Assembly (NCBI GenBank): GCA_902470345.1
Contig: CABRGB010000014.1
Location: forward strand, 1-36,139
Origin: an uncultured Collinsella sp.
Lineage (GTDB): Bacteria > Actinomycetota > Coriobacteriia > Coriobacteriales > Coriobacteriaceae
Length of the DNA stretch: 36,139 nt
Reading direction: 5' to 3'
In this document: positions 1-8,200 of the stretch, piece after piece
How positions within the stretch are numbered: position 1 is the stretch's first letter
Layout: every line of letters begins with the position of its first letter
Translations under genes and position numbers: made by a program
The notes under the pieces: generated by a model
Told to the model about the DNA's origin: nothing
What the model saw: the letters and a program-made list of their open reading frames with translations, nothing else
The model's database searches: none

Positions 1-208
1 AGGTCTTTTTCATACCGCAGGTATTACCGGCGAGAACCTCGATTACGCGATCGGCGGGAGCGCCCTCGACCAGCCTGGAGATGGCCTTGAGGTTGCCATC
101 GCAGCCGCCGGTAAACTCGACGCCCAGCACCTTGCTGCCATCGTCAGAGAGATTGAGGTGAATATTGCGAGAGCATACACCCTGAGGCTTGTAGTCAAAA
201 CTAATCAT
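1..208 (-). CDS. TSCPD-domain protein (TIGR03905-like), 3' part cut off by window edge
   Basis: The ATG at 208 is preceded by AGAGGGGAT, a usable ribosome binding site, and the frame stays open to the window edge (69 codons). The protein starts MISFDYKPQGVCSR and continues with a GGCDGN motif, SRLVEG and a Cys in NTCGMK. This matches the small TSCPD-domain family (about 80-90 residues), named after a C-terminal motif resembling the tail of some ribonucleotide reductases. The function of these stand-alone proteins is not established. The TSCPD motif itself would lie just beyond the window, so it is not seen. The gene reads away from the GGDEF gene at 322-2121 in the same direction, with a 113-bp gap. 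Confidence 0.8.
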   Translation of the reverse strand, partial: MISFDYKPQGVCSRNIHLNLSDDGSKVLGVEFTGGCDGNLKAISRLVEGAPADRVIEVLAGNTCGMKKT

Positions 209-321
209 TGAGATCCCCTCTCAGAAAGAAATTTCAGACGTCTATTATCCCCGCCTGGACCGACTTATTATCGCAAGCACCGATTCAACATCCTACGATG
301 CTTGGACTAGTGGGGGCAAGA

Positions 322-2121
322 TTAGCAGTCCGCGCCCTGTACGTGGACCATGCGCTTCTCCCGATACATATTGTGGTCGGCGACGCGATATACATCGGCC
401 AGCGTATTTCCAGCCGTCTCGACAGTCGCCACGCCAATCGATGCGCTGACCGTCAGGGTCTCATCGCTTACCGCGGCAAGACCGAGACGAAGATCCTGTT
501 CCAGCCCGAGCGCAGACTCGTTGTCAGTATGGGGGCAAACCAGCAAAAACTCATCGCCGCCAACGCGCATCGGCAGGTAATCCGCACCAGCCACCCGCCG
601 CAGCACGGACGCCGTCCGTCGCAGCAGTTCATCCCCCATCTCGTGACCATAAATGTCGTTGGTCCGTTTGAGATAATTACAGTCCACCATAATCACGCTC
701 ACTGGCAAGTCCTCGTTTACCAGGCTATCTCCACGCGATTCCAGATAGTTGCGGTTGCGAAGCCCCGTCAGTTTATCTTGGTATGACAGCTCCTCGGCAT
801 GCTTGGCCATCGAGATGTTGAGCGTCGCCACGACAACCGATTCCAGCCGCCCTTGCTCATCACGGTGTTGGGGAACAACCTGCAGCGAGTACCAAGCACC
901 CCGGCAATCTCGCACCTCCGCAGTCAAGTACGGCACGCCCTCCATACGTTCTCGAAGCGTACTTATATCTACGAGTCCCACAACCGCTTCGCGGCTTTCG
1001 GGGCTCACGATATCCCGGCAGACCGTGTCCATAAAGTCATATGCCTCGTTGTGCTCGGCAAATATCTTCGCTATCGCTGGTGACATATTGATTCCCTCGA
1101 TCTCGAGGGTGTCGAGATGCAAAAGGAAGGTCGAATCGTAGACGGCGCTTATGGCATTGATAATGCCGAGCTGTTTATCCTTTTCGACCAAATTGCGGTG
1201 GTCAACGATATTTCGAGCCAACAGTACCACGACCCAAAACGCAAGGCATGCCAAGACGCCGACGGCGACAAATGAAATCCTGTCAGACATGACCTCGGAT
1301 TTGGGATACAGCGCAAACAGGCGGTAGTCCTTATATGCCGCACGCACGGCATATAAGGTAGTCCCCCGATATTCGATACGCGTTATGCCCTCGTCTTTCC
1401 AGTCAATTCCGCTATCGGCAAGAAGCCGGGCAAGGGTTATATCGACGGTCGAATCGTTTGAGGAAATGATTTGCGCATCGCGCATCACAAGCACCGTTGG
1501 ACTCTGATGGAACGTGTTGTTCACAAGGACGTCGGCGATCGTGTACGAATAGTCATCGGCGGGCTCAGCTGCAAGGGATCGATATCCCAACGCCACCCCA
1601 TCACCGTATGGAACGGCACTCACGGCAAAGTCGACACCGCGACGCTCAACGACAGTCGAGTAGGACACTTTGGAGCCTCGATACATGGATGCGACCGACG
1701 AACAGGCCAGCTCCTCTCGCCACAGCATGAGTGGATCGCGGCCGTCGATATCGTAATGGGCGACCATATGACCATCGGCGTCCATGACCAACATTCCCGA
1801 AAGGCTCTCGGTATGGACATATTCCTCGACCAGATCGTCGTTGACTTCAAATCGATCAGGCGGCAAGAACGTCGCAAACGACTCGAGCGCCGCATCCAAA
1901 TTGTGCGTCGCCTCGGTTTTTCTTCCCTGTTCATATCGGTCATATTTTTCGCAGGCATTTTTTAAAAGCACCATGGTTTCCTGGCCGAACCCAAGCGTTT
2001 TATCAAGGCAGCGATGCGTGCCGACTATATAGAGCAGACTCAGTAGGGCAACGCTGGCCACGATGCCGATGACCACTGCGGCTAAACTCTTTCGGCGAAA
2101 GCGGCGCTCGTCATTTGTCAT
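322..2121 (-). CDS. Membrane-anchored diguanylate cyclase (GGDEF) with extracytoplasmic sensor region
   Basis: This 599-residue protein should make cyclic di-GMP from two GTP at the inner face of the membrane. It has a transmembrane helix at about 12-33, an extracytoplasmic region of about 245 residues, a second helix at about 282-303, a PAS-like region at about 318-430 and a C-terminal GGDEF domain at about 435-595. The catalytic GGDEF is intact at 521-525, and the domain opens with YQDKLTGLRNR. I see no RxxD inhibitory site at the usual distance before GGDEF and no EAL domain. The ATG at 2121 overlaps the upstream gene's TGA as ATGA, which indicates translational coupling. An in-frame extension to 2235 would lie inside the upstream gene and is unlikely. 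The extracytoplasmic region resembles a dCache/PAS-type sensor, but this is inferred only from topology. Confidence 0.9.
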   Translation of the reverse strand: MTNDERRFRRKSLAAVVIGIVASVALLSLLYIVGTHRCLDKTLGFGQETMVLLKNACEKYDRYEQGRKTEATHNLDAALESFATFLPPDRFEVNDDLVEEYVHTESLSGMLVMDADGHMVAHYDIDGRDPLMLWREELACSSVASMYRGSKVSYSTVVERRGVDFAVSAVPYGDGVALGYRSLAAEPADDYSYTIADVLVNNTFHQSPTVLVMRDAQIISSNDSTVDITLARLLADSGIDWKDEGITRIEYRGTTLYAVRAAYKDYRLFALYPKSEVMSDRISFVAVGVLACLAFWVVVLLARNIVDHRNLVEKDKQLGIINAISAVYDSTFLLHLDTLEIEGINMSPAIAKIFAEHNEAYDFMDTVCRDIVSPESREAVVGLVDISTLRERMEGVPYLTAEVRDCRGAWYSLQVVPQHRDEQGRLESVVVATLNISMAKHAEELSYQDKLTGLRNRNYLESRGDSLVNEDLPVSVIMVDCNYLKRTNDIYGHEMGDELLRRTASVLRRVAGADYLPMRVGGDEFLLVCPHTDNESALGLEQDLRLGLAAVSDETLTVSASIGVATVETAGNTLADVYRVADHNMYREKRMVHVQGADC

Positions 2122-2954
2122 GATTCCGCTCCTTGCCCGCCTGTCGTCGCTCCTGCCTTGTAATTGTCCACAATGCGCTCTATCGTGCCGTCTCGATCCA
2201 TATCGTACAGCGCGGTATTGAGGTTTTTGACGCACTCCCCCTCATAGCTATCATCAAACGCGACGCCCAGGTCAACCGTCATAACGTTGTCGGCGAACAC
2301 ACGATAAACGCCGGGATACTGGGCGACGAGTCGATCAAGCGACTGAACGTCCGCCATCCAACAGTCGACATACCCTTTGGCGAGGGCGGCTTTGCAGAGT
2401 TCGGCAGAACCATACGATTTGATTTGCACGTCCGGCGAGATTTCCAGATCCCCTGCGAGCAATCGGCGTTCGCTCACCGAGCCCGCAATCACCGCAACGG
2501 TCTTGCTTCCATCGAGATGCGCCAAGGACTTGATGCCACTCGTTTTCTTGGCGGCGACCGAAACCGTCAGGGTCAAATACGGCTCAGTCCAGTAATACTT
2601 ATCCTCACGATAACAGGGAGAATAGTCACACCACAGGCAATCGATATCGCCGTTTTTGAGTAGGCGATCGCGGTCATTCCAAGATATGTCGATAAATTGC
2701 GGCTTGATCCCCGCACGCTTGCAGGCCTCGCGGGCGATGTCGATATCGATACCGGCGTAATCGCCCGTGGTATCGACATACACATAGGGGTCGTTATCCG
2801 TAACGCCGATTTTGAGCACCGGGAGGTCTTTGTCGGCTTCGTTCGGGGAGGAAGAACTGCTTCGAACGGTATACGTCAGGACGCCCGCACAGACGGCAAC
2901 AAGAAGTATGAGCGTAAGCGAGACGATGGCGGCTCGCTTGATGCGTCCGGGCAC
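2118..2954 (-). CDS. Extracytoplasmic amino-acid-binding-like protein (SBP_bac_3 family), membrane-anchored
   Basis: The product resembles periplasmic binding proteins of polar amino acid ABC transporters. After one hydrophobic N-terminal segment comes LKIGVTDNDPYVYVD, then GDYAGIDIDIAREACKRAG and IDCLWCDYSPCYRED, the usual beta-strand and ligand-loop order of the family. The hydrophobic segment has a Cys (LVAVCAG), but the context is a poor lipobox, so an uncleaved anchor is as likely as a lipoprotein. I prefer the GTG at 2954, which follows GGGAGG by 3 nt and gives a short basic N-terminus. The alternatives are the ATG at 2990, which lacks a Shine-Dalgarno site and abuts a TATAAA, and 3044, which lies inside the purB terminator. 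No permease or ATPase gene is adjacent. It is instead coupled by ATGA to a diguanylate cyclase, suggesting a sensory role (inference). Confidence 0.85.
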   Translation of the reverse strand: MPGRIKRAAIVSLTLILLVAVCAGVLTYTVRSSSSSPNEADKDLPVLKIGVTDNDPYVYVDTTGDYAGIDIDIAREACKRAGIKPQFIDISWNDRDRLLKNGDIDCLWCDYSPCYREDKYYWTEPYLTLTVSVAAKKTSGIKSLAHLDGSKTVAVIAGSVSERRLLAGDLEISPDVQIKSYGSAELCKAALAKGYVDCWMADVQSLDRLVAQYPGVYRVFADNVMTVDLGVAFDDSYEGECVKNLNTALYDMDRDGTIERIVDNYKAGATTGGQGAES

Positions 2955-3014
2955 GCGCCTCCCTTCATCGAAACAGCAGTCGGATTTCATTTTATACCCG
3001 GGGCTGAGCCGGCA

Positions 3015-3050
3015 ATAAAAAAGCGCCTCACCCAAGATGGGCAAGGCGCC
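3015..3050 (-). terminator. Intrinsic terminator of purB
   Basis: On the minus strand a 12-bp stem with two wobble pairs (GCGCCTTGCCCA / TGGGTGAGGCGC) spans 3023-3049 and is followed by TTTTTT. It lies 43 bp after the purB stop codon and separates purB from the binding-protein/GGDEF pair. Confidence 0.85.
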
Positions 3051-3092
3051 AAAGGTTGAAATGCATCCGCAAGCGGTCGAATTAGGCTAGCC

Positions 3093-4439
3093 CTACTCGA
3101 AGTTCAGCTGCTCCAGGCGGTCGAAGACCGTGTCGATACGGGTGAGGAAGTCCCACGGATCAAAGATCTCGTCGAGTTTTTCCTGGCTAACGGTGCAGCG
3201 CGGATCGGCCTCGAGACGCTCCTTAAAGGTGGGGCCGGAGACACAATCCTGCACCTCGTGCCAGGTGGCCATGGCGTTTTCTTGCACGATAACGTAGGCG
3301 TCCTCGCGGGTGATGCCCGTATCGACGAGGGCAAGCAGCACCTTAGAGGAAAAGATGAGGCCGCGGGTCTTGTTGAGGTTGGCCATCATGCGAGCAGGAT
3401 ACAGCTGCAGGCCGTCGATAACGCGAATGAGGCACTGGAACATGTGGTCGAGCGCGATGAAGCTATCGGCCTGGGCGACACGCTCGGCGGAAGAGTGCGA
3501 AATGTCGCGCTCGTGCCACAGGGCAACGTTGTCAAAGGCGACCTGAGCGTTGGACTTCACGACGCGCGACAGGCCGCAGACCTTCTCCATGGTGATGGGA
3601 TTGCGCTTGTGCGGCATGGCGGAGCTGCCCTTTTGACCCTTGCGGAACGGCTCCTCGGCCTCGAGCGTATCGGTCTTCTGCAGGTTGCGGACCTCGGTCG
3701 CGATGCGCTCGCAGGTGGCCGCTGTAGTGGCAAGCACGCCGGCAAGGTAGGCGTGGTGATCGCGGCTGATGACCTGCGTGGACAGCGGATCGTGGACCAG
3801 GCCCAGGTGCTCACAGACATACTCCTCGACGAACGGCTCGATGGAGCTGTAGGTGCCGACGGCACCGGAGATGGCACCGAAGGCAACGTTCTTGCGAGCA
3901 TCCTCAAGACGATCGAGATCGCGCTTGAGCTCCCATGCCCAAGAGCCAAACTTCATACCGAAGGTCATCGGCTCGGCATGGATGCCATGGGTGCGGCCGG
4001 CGCAGAGCGTATTGCGCTCCTCGAAGGCACGACGCTTGCAGATCACGCCGAGCTTCTTAACGTCCTCGATAATCAGGTCACACGCCTGAGTAAGCTGATA
4101 GCACAGAGCCGTATCACCCAGGTCAGAGCTGGTCATACCGTAGTGAACCCAGCGGCTAGGCTTGGGCTCGCCCTCGGGAACATCGGCGTCGATATATTCC
4201 TTCATGTTGGTCAGGAAGGCGATGACATCGTGGCGCGTGACCTCCTCGATCTCGTCAACCTTCGCCTTCTCGAAGTTGGCGTGGTCGCGAATCCACTGGG
4301 CCTCTTCTTTGGAAATACCGATCTTGCCGAGCTCCGCCTGAGCCTCGCAGGCCAGGACCTCAATCTCCTGCCAAATGGCGTACTTGTTCTCGAGGGAGAA
4401 GATGTGTCCCATCTCCGGGCGGGTATAGCGATCGATCAT
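3093..4439 (-). CDS. purB: Adenylosuccinate lyase
   Basis: This 448-residue member of the fumarase/aspartase superfamily cleaves adenylosuccinate to AMP plus fumarate, and SAICAR to AICAR plus fumarate, in cytoplasmic purine synthesis. The three conserved regions are present: the HYGMTSSDLGDT segment at 99-110, GRTHG at 148-152 and the signature GSSAMPHKRNP at 271-281, whose loop carries the catalytic serine. The length fits the compact form of the family. The ATG at 4439 is preceded by AAAGGAG five bases upstream; the longer in-frame start at 4481 has no such site. The gene stands alone, ending in its own terminator. A TACAAT on the minus strand at 4489-4484 could be its -10 box, but no convincing -35 was found. 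Confidence 0.97.
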   Translation of the reverse strand: MIDRYTRPEMGHIFSLENKYAIWQEIEVLACEAQAELGKIGISKEEAQWIRDHANFEKAKVDEIEEVTRHDVIAFLTNMKEYIDADVPEGEPKPSRWVHYGMTSSDLGDTALCYQLTQACDLIIEDVKKLGVICKRRAFEERNTLCAGRTHGIHAEPMTFGMKFGSWAWELKRDLDRLEDARKNVAFGAISGAVGTYSSIEPFVEEYVCEHLGLVHDPLSTQVISRDHHAYLAGVLATTAATCERIATEVRNLQKTDTLEAEEPFRKGQKGSSAMPHKRNPITMEKVCGLSRVVKSNAQVAFDNVALWHERDISHSSAERVAQADSFIALDHMFQCLIRVIDGLQLYPARMMANLNKTRGLIFSSKVLLALVDTGITREDAYVIVQENAMATWHEVQDCVSGPTFKERLEADPRCTVSQEKLDEIFDPWDFLTRIDTVFDRLEQLNFE

Positions 4440-4554
4440 AGCGGCTCCTTTTTGGTTATTGGCACGTTGGTCGTAACCCAACCATTGTACCGTGCGTGGG
4501 CGCGAGTATGGGCAGCAGGCATTAACCTAACATTTTGAAACAGGAGCGGCCATG

Positions 4555-4593
4555 GGGACGTCCGCGTATTTGCTTCGCAAATACGCACCGGCT
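4555..4593. repeat. 39-bp direct repeat, copy 1
   Basis: Identical to 4686-4724. It starts GGGACGTCC and contains a perfect 10-bp inverted repeat (GCGTATTTGC, loop TTC, GCAAATACGC). Copy 1 lies in a segment bounded by the inverted 10-mers CATGGGGACG (4551-4560) and CGTCCCCATG (4649-4658), which gives a 108-bp MITE-like unit. No coding potential is apparent. Confidence 0.85.
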
Positions 4594-4672
4594 GCGGGCG
4601 ATCCACTCGGATTCACGAAGCCGCGTGGGAAGACTTTGTTGAATTGGCCGTCCCCATGTCTCCCGTGCTCGG

Positions 4673-4689
4673 TGGAGCGGGCAACGGGA
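4673..4689. repeat. 17-bp duplicate of the tRNA-Gly 3' end
   Basis: TGGAGCGGGCAACGGGA here is identical to 4865-4881, the 3' end of the tRNA-Gly gene including its encoded CCA. It could be a decayed second tRNA copy or the remnant of a tRNA-3'-end attachment site. No integrase or other element gene lies within the window. Confidence 0.7.
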
Positions 4690-4724
4690 CGTCCGCGTAT
4701 TTGCTTCGCAAATACGCACCGGCT
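4686..4724. repeat. 39-bp direct repeat, copy 2
   Basis: Identical to 4555-4593, including the internal hairpin. Its first four bases overlap the duplicated tRNA-Gly 3' end at 4673-4689, so the repeat and the tRNA fragment are fused. Confidence 0.85.
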
Positions 4725-4792
4725 TCAGGCGCCTGCCGGCGCCTTCGCCTGCTCGCTACAAACGCTTCGCGTTTGCTTTACGCTCGCACCCT

Positions 4793-4811
4793 GGCGGGTT
4801 CGAATCCCGGC
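4793..4811 (+). other. tRNA T-arm-like fragment
   Basis: The + strand shows GGCGGGTTCGAATCCCGGC, which has the T-stem and the invariant TTCGAAT loop of a tRNA. No acceptor, D or anticodon arm can be assembled around it, so it is most likely a tRNA remnant. It lies between copy 2 of the 39-bp repeat and the tRNA-Gly terminator. Confidence 0.5.
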
Positions 4812-4819
4812 ACTTGGTA

Positions 4820-4860
4820 GTAAAAAGCACGGCAGCGTAACGCTGCCGTGCTTGTGCTTT
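4820..4860 (-). terminator. Terminator of tRNA-Gly (bidirectional hairpin)
   Basis: A perfect 13-bp stem (AAGCACGGCAGCG / CGCTGCCGTGCTT, loop TAA on the + strand) spans 4825-4853. On the minus strand it is followed by TTTTTA, just downstream of the tRNA. A-runs and T-runs on both sides would also let it act on the + strand. Confidence 0.85.
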
Positions 4861-4864
4861 TTAC

Positions 4865-4939
4865 TGGAGCGGGCAACGGGATTCGAACCCGCGAGTGTCA
4901 GCTTGGGAAGCTGATGCCTTACCACTTGGCGATGCCCGC
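4865..4939 (-). tRNA. tRNA-Gly, anticodon CCC
   Basis: The minus strand folds as a full cloverleaf. The acceptor stem is GCGGGCA/TGCCCGC, the D-arm has GGT in its loop, and the anticodon stem TCAGC/GCTGA holds loop TTCCCAA with anticodon CCC (4905-4907 on the complementary strand). The T-arm is GCGGG-TTCGAAT-CCCGT. The discriminator is U, as is normal for bacterial glycine tRNAs, and CCA is encoded. It reads GGG codons. Confidence 0.95.
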
Positions 4940-4952
4940 ATATGTGGGGGAT

Positions 4953-4982
4953 AGTATAACGCGGTTGTCTTGTTCGATACAA
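4953..4982 (-). promoter_or_regulatory. Promoter of tRNA-Gly
   Basis: Minus strand: -35 TTGTAT (4982-4977), an 18-nt spacer and -10 TATACT (4958-4953), 13 nt before the mature tRNA 5' end at 4939. The fit to a housekeeping sigma factor promoter is good. Confidence 0.7.
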
Positions 4983-5191
4983 GGGTGTCGATGCTTGTTT
5001 TAGCTGTGGAGAATCGTTTGAAAACCGCGCCAATTGTGGAGATGAGGACCTCTGTCGTTCTTTTCTTATCATCTTCTACCTGCGCTTTTATCTGATTGTT
5101 GTATTTGAGCTCGATTTGTCAGAAATCGGGCAAGCTTTTGGTCGGCTTCTGGTACTTACCCGCATGAACCATGGCGGTAGCCTCATCCCAA

Positions 5192-5216
5192 GCGCCGCGG
5201 CCTCCCCGTGCGGCGC
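5192..5216 (+). other. Leader hairpin upstream of the surface adhesin
   Basis: GCGCCGC (5192-5198) and GCGGCGC (5210-5216) form a 7-bp perfect stem with an 11-nt loop, ending about 20 bases before the adhesin start. It is followed by AAGGAG and the ATG, so it would sit in the mRNA leader. The remaining 4983-5191 region holds no gene I can support, and no convincing promoter was identified. Confidence 0.4.
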
Positions 5217-5236
5217 ACGAGGGATAAGGAGCAGCC

Positions 5237-8200
5237 ATGTCCAACGCACCCACGCACTCTGTCCACAGCGCAATCGCAACAGGTCCGCTGCTCCTGCTCC
5301 TCTTTTTTCTGATCGGCTGTCTGGCCCCAGGGGCCGCATTCGCCGTCGACGGGAGTGACGCCCTTAATTTCCGCACCATAAGCGACGGTTGCGGCCCCTT
5401 CGGTGTCGGTAAATACGAGGCACAGGACACTTCGATTTCATACTGCATGAATCAAGACTGCCCCGGCCCCAGCAAGCCGGGAGGGCCATGGCGCACATAC
5501 AACCAGGGCTGGACATGGCTCGATGACGAATTTGCCGCCATCGTCTGTCACGGATACCCCTCCAGCACATCCTTTGGCGGCCACAATCTGTCGCCCGATC
5601 TCGCCCGTGCCGCCACCCAGATTGCCGTGTGGATGCTCAAGGGAACCACACGCCCCGACGGCACCTATTCGTATACAAATAGCAAGGGAGTTGCCAGGAG
5701 CGGTAGGTTTTACGAAAACGCCGAGGCCGTAGCGGCTGCACGTTGGCTCTACGACAGCGCCAAGTCCGGATCCATTAAGGCAGCCCCACATCGAGCCAGG
5801 CGTTATCACGGCCCGGTCTCGGGCGAGGGTCGACACCAGGACATGCTCTATGTTCTGCCCGCCGTCTCCGTATCTTTCCAAAAACAATCGTCCCAGGCTG
5901 ACATCACCGCCGGTAACGACACCTACAGACTCGGTGGCGCAACCTTCGATATCTTTGAAAGTGCGGGCGATGCACGTGTCGGCACTATCCAGATGGACGA
6001 AAACGGGCGTGCACAAGCAACACTTTTGCCCAATACGGCATATTACCTGGTCGAAACCAAAGCCCCGGCAGGCTATATCCCTCGAAGCGACCGAATAACC
6101 TTCACCACACAAAACAGCGGCGAACATGTCACTGTCAACGAGCAGCCCGGCACCATCACCTTGCGTATTGCAAAAATCGATGCCGCCACGGATGCCGGCG
6201 CCCAGGTTGGAGCGTTGCTTGCGGGCGCTGAATTCGCCTGCGTCTCGCAATCAACTCCCGGCTGGACTCGCACCCTTACGACCGACGAAAACGGACGGGC
6301 GATCCTCAATGACGTTCCTCTGGGCACCTTTACCATCTACGAATCGAAAGCGCCCGAGGGCTACCAGATTTCAAACGACAGCTGGAGCTACACCGTCGGT
6401 GCCGAGCAACTCGGAGATACGGGCATCGTTGAGCTCGAAAGCCGTATTCCCAACATCCCCATCGCCTTTGACCTTGAAATCTCGAAGTTTAAGGACCATG
6501 GCGACAACGATGAGTCCGGCCTTGAGCAGCCGGCGGAAGGCGTCGTCTTTGAAGTTGTCAGCAATAGCTCCCAACAAGTCGTCGGCACGTTGACCACAAA
6601 CGTTTATGGCTTTGCCTCCACCAAAGACCAGCCCGAAGCATGGTTTGGCGCAGGCAAGCGACCTGCCGGCGCTCACGGTTCCATTCCCTACGACCGCGCG
6701 GGCTACACCGTTCGCGAGGTTGCAGAAACGGTACCAGAAGGATTTAAGCAAGCAGGGGAATGGACCATCACAGCAGAGCAGACCGCAGACGGCGCCGAGC
6801 TTCAGTACATCATTGACAACCATGCCCTATCGACACACCTTCAAATCGTAAAGCGCGATGCTCAGACCGGCGGCACCGTACCACTTGCCGGCTTTACGTT
6901 CCAGCTGCTCGATAGCCACCACGAGCCCGTCTCGCAAACATGTTGGTATCCGGCCCACAATGTAATGAATACCTTCACAACCGATGCAACCGGCGCCATC
7001 ACGCTGCCCGAATCACTTCATCCCGGAACATACTACGTGCACGAGGCATCGGCCAAGGAACCGTATCTGCGCGGAGAAGACCTGGAGATAACGATTCCCG
7101 CCGACAGAAATCTGACACCGGTCGCCGTCGCCTCGTTCTATGACGACGCCGCAACCGGAAGCATCGAAATCATTAAGACGGATGCTGTAGATGGGCGCGC
7201 CCTCGCTGGGGCCACGTTTGACATCCGCGCTGACGGCGACATCGTGCGAACCGACGGCAGCATCGTCGCCCTGGATGGCGAAACCGTCGCCACCGTTACG
7301 ACCGACGAACGGGGGCAAGCGCGAGTCGACCATCTTTCGCTGGGATGCGGTACCGCCACCTATGAGGTCGTCGAAGCACAAGCGCCCGAAGGTTACCTGC
7401 TCAACCCGACCCCACATACTGTGAAGTTGTCGTACGCTGACCAGCAAACGCCCGTGATCGAAGTGCGCCTTGACGTTTCCAACGACTACACCAAGATCGA
7501 TGTCTCCAAAGTCGACGTTACCGGAAGTCAGGAAGTGACAGGCGCCGAGCTTGTCCTCTGCGACTCCAATGGCAACGAAATCGATTCTTGGACTTCATCC
7601 GGCAAACCGCACCACATTGAGCACCTTTCACCCGGCACCTACACCCTGCGCGAAACGATGTCTCCGCGTACCTACGACCTCGCCGAAGAGATAACGTTTG
7701 AAGTAAAAGCCACGGGAGAAGTTCAAACCGTACCCATGAAGGATACCCCCATCGAGATCAGGGGAAGCGTCGATAAGCGCCAAGAGATTGCACAGCCAGT
7801 CGTAAGCAAACTCGTTGCCAACGGCGACGGAAAAAACCGAGCCAATGCACGGGCCAATATGCAAGGCGCCTTCTCCTATACCATCGACGCCAAAAATGAG
7901 TCGAGCACCTGGGTCGACGAGTTAACCATCACCGACGACCTTGAGTGCGTCAAAGATGGTGCAGCGAAACTCGTTGCCGTTGAAACCCCCATTGCGGTCG
8001 GTGATCTAAACGGGCTGTGCAACGTGTGGTATCGAACGTCTCCGGCAGGAACAAGCGATACGGGCAGGCAGGTCAATGCAACGCTTGACGACAGGCACCA
8101 CAATCCTTGGCTCGAAACGGAAGAGGTTGCAAAGCTGCTGGGCGACGATGTGCGTCTCGTCGATTACGACGGGTGGCACCTATGGAAAGCAGATATCCCG

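Noticed and set aside
209..321. Promoter of the TSCPD gene (GATAAT elements on the minus strand)
   Set aside because: Two GATAAT copies are present, but spacing to any TTG-type -35 is wrong (10 or 21 nt).
3258..4538. A 426-codon open frame on the + strand opposite purB
   Set aside because: It mirrors purB codons and has no ribosome binding site or recognisable motif.
4555..4724. CRISPR array
   Set aside because: Only two copies of a 39-bp repeat are present, 92 bp apart, with no further regular units and no cas genes.
4793..4860. A second complete tRNA gene on the + strand
   Set aside because: Only a T-arm can be formed; no matching acceptor 5' strand, D-arm or anticodon arm upstream.
4552..4914. 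A 120-codon frame on the + strand across the repeats and tRNA-Gly
   Set aside because: It translates the repeats, terminator and antisense tRNA; there is no coding signal.
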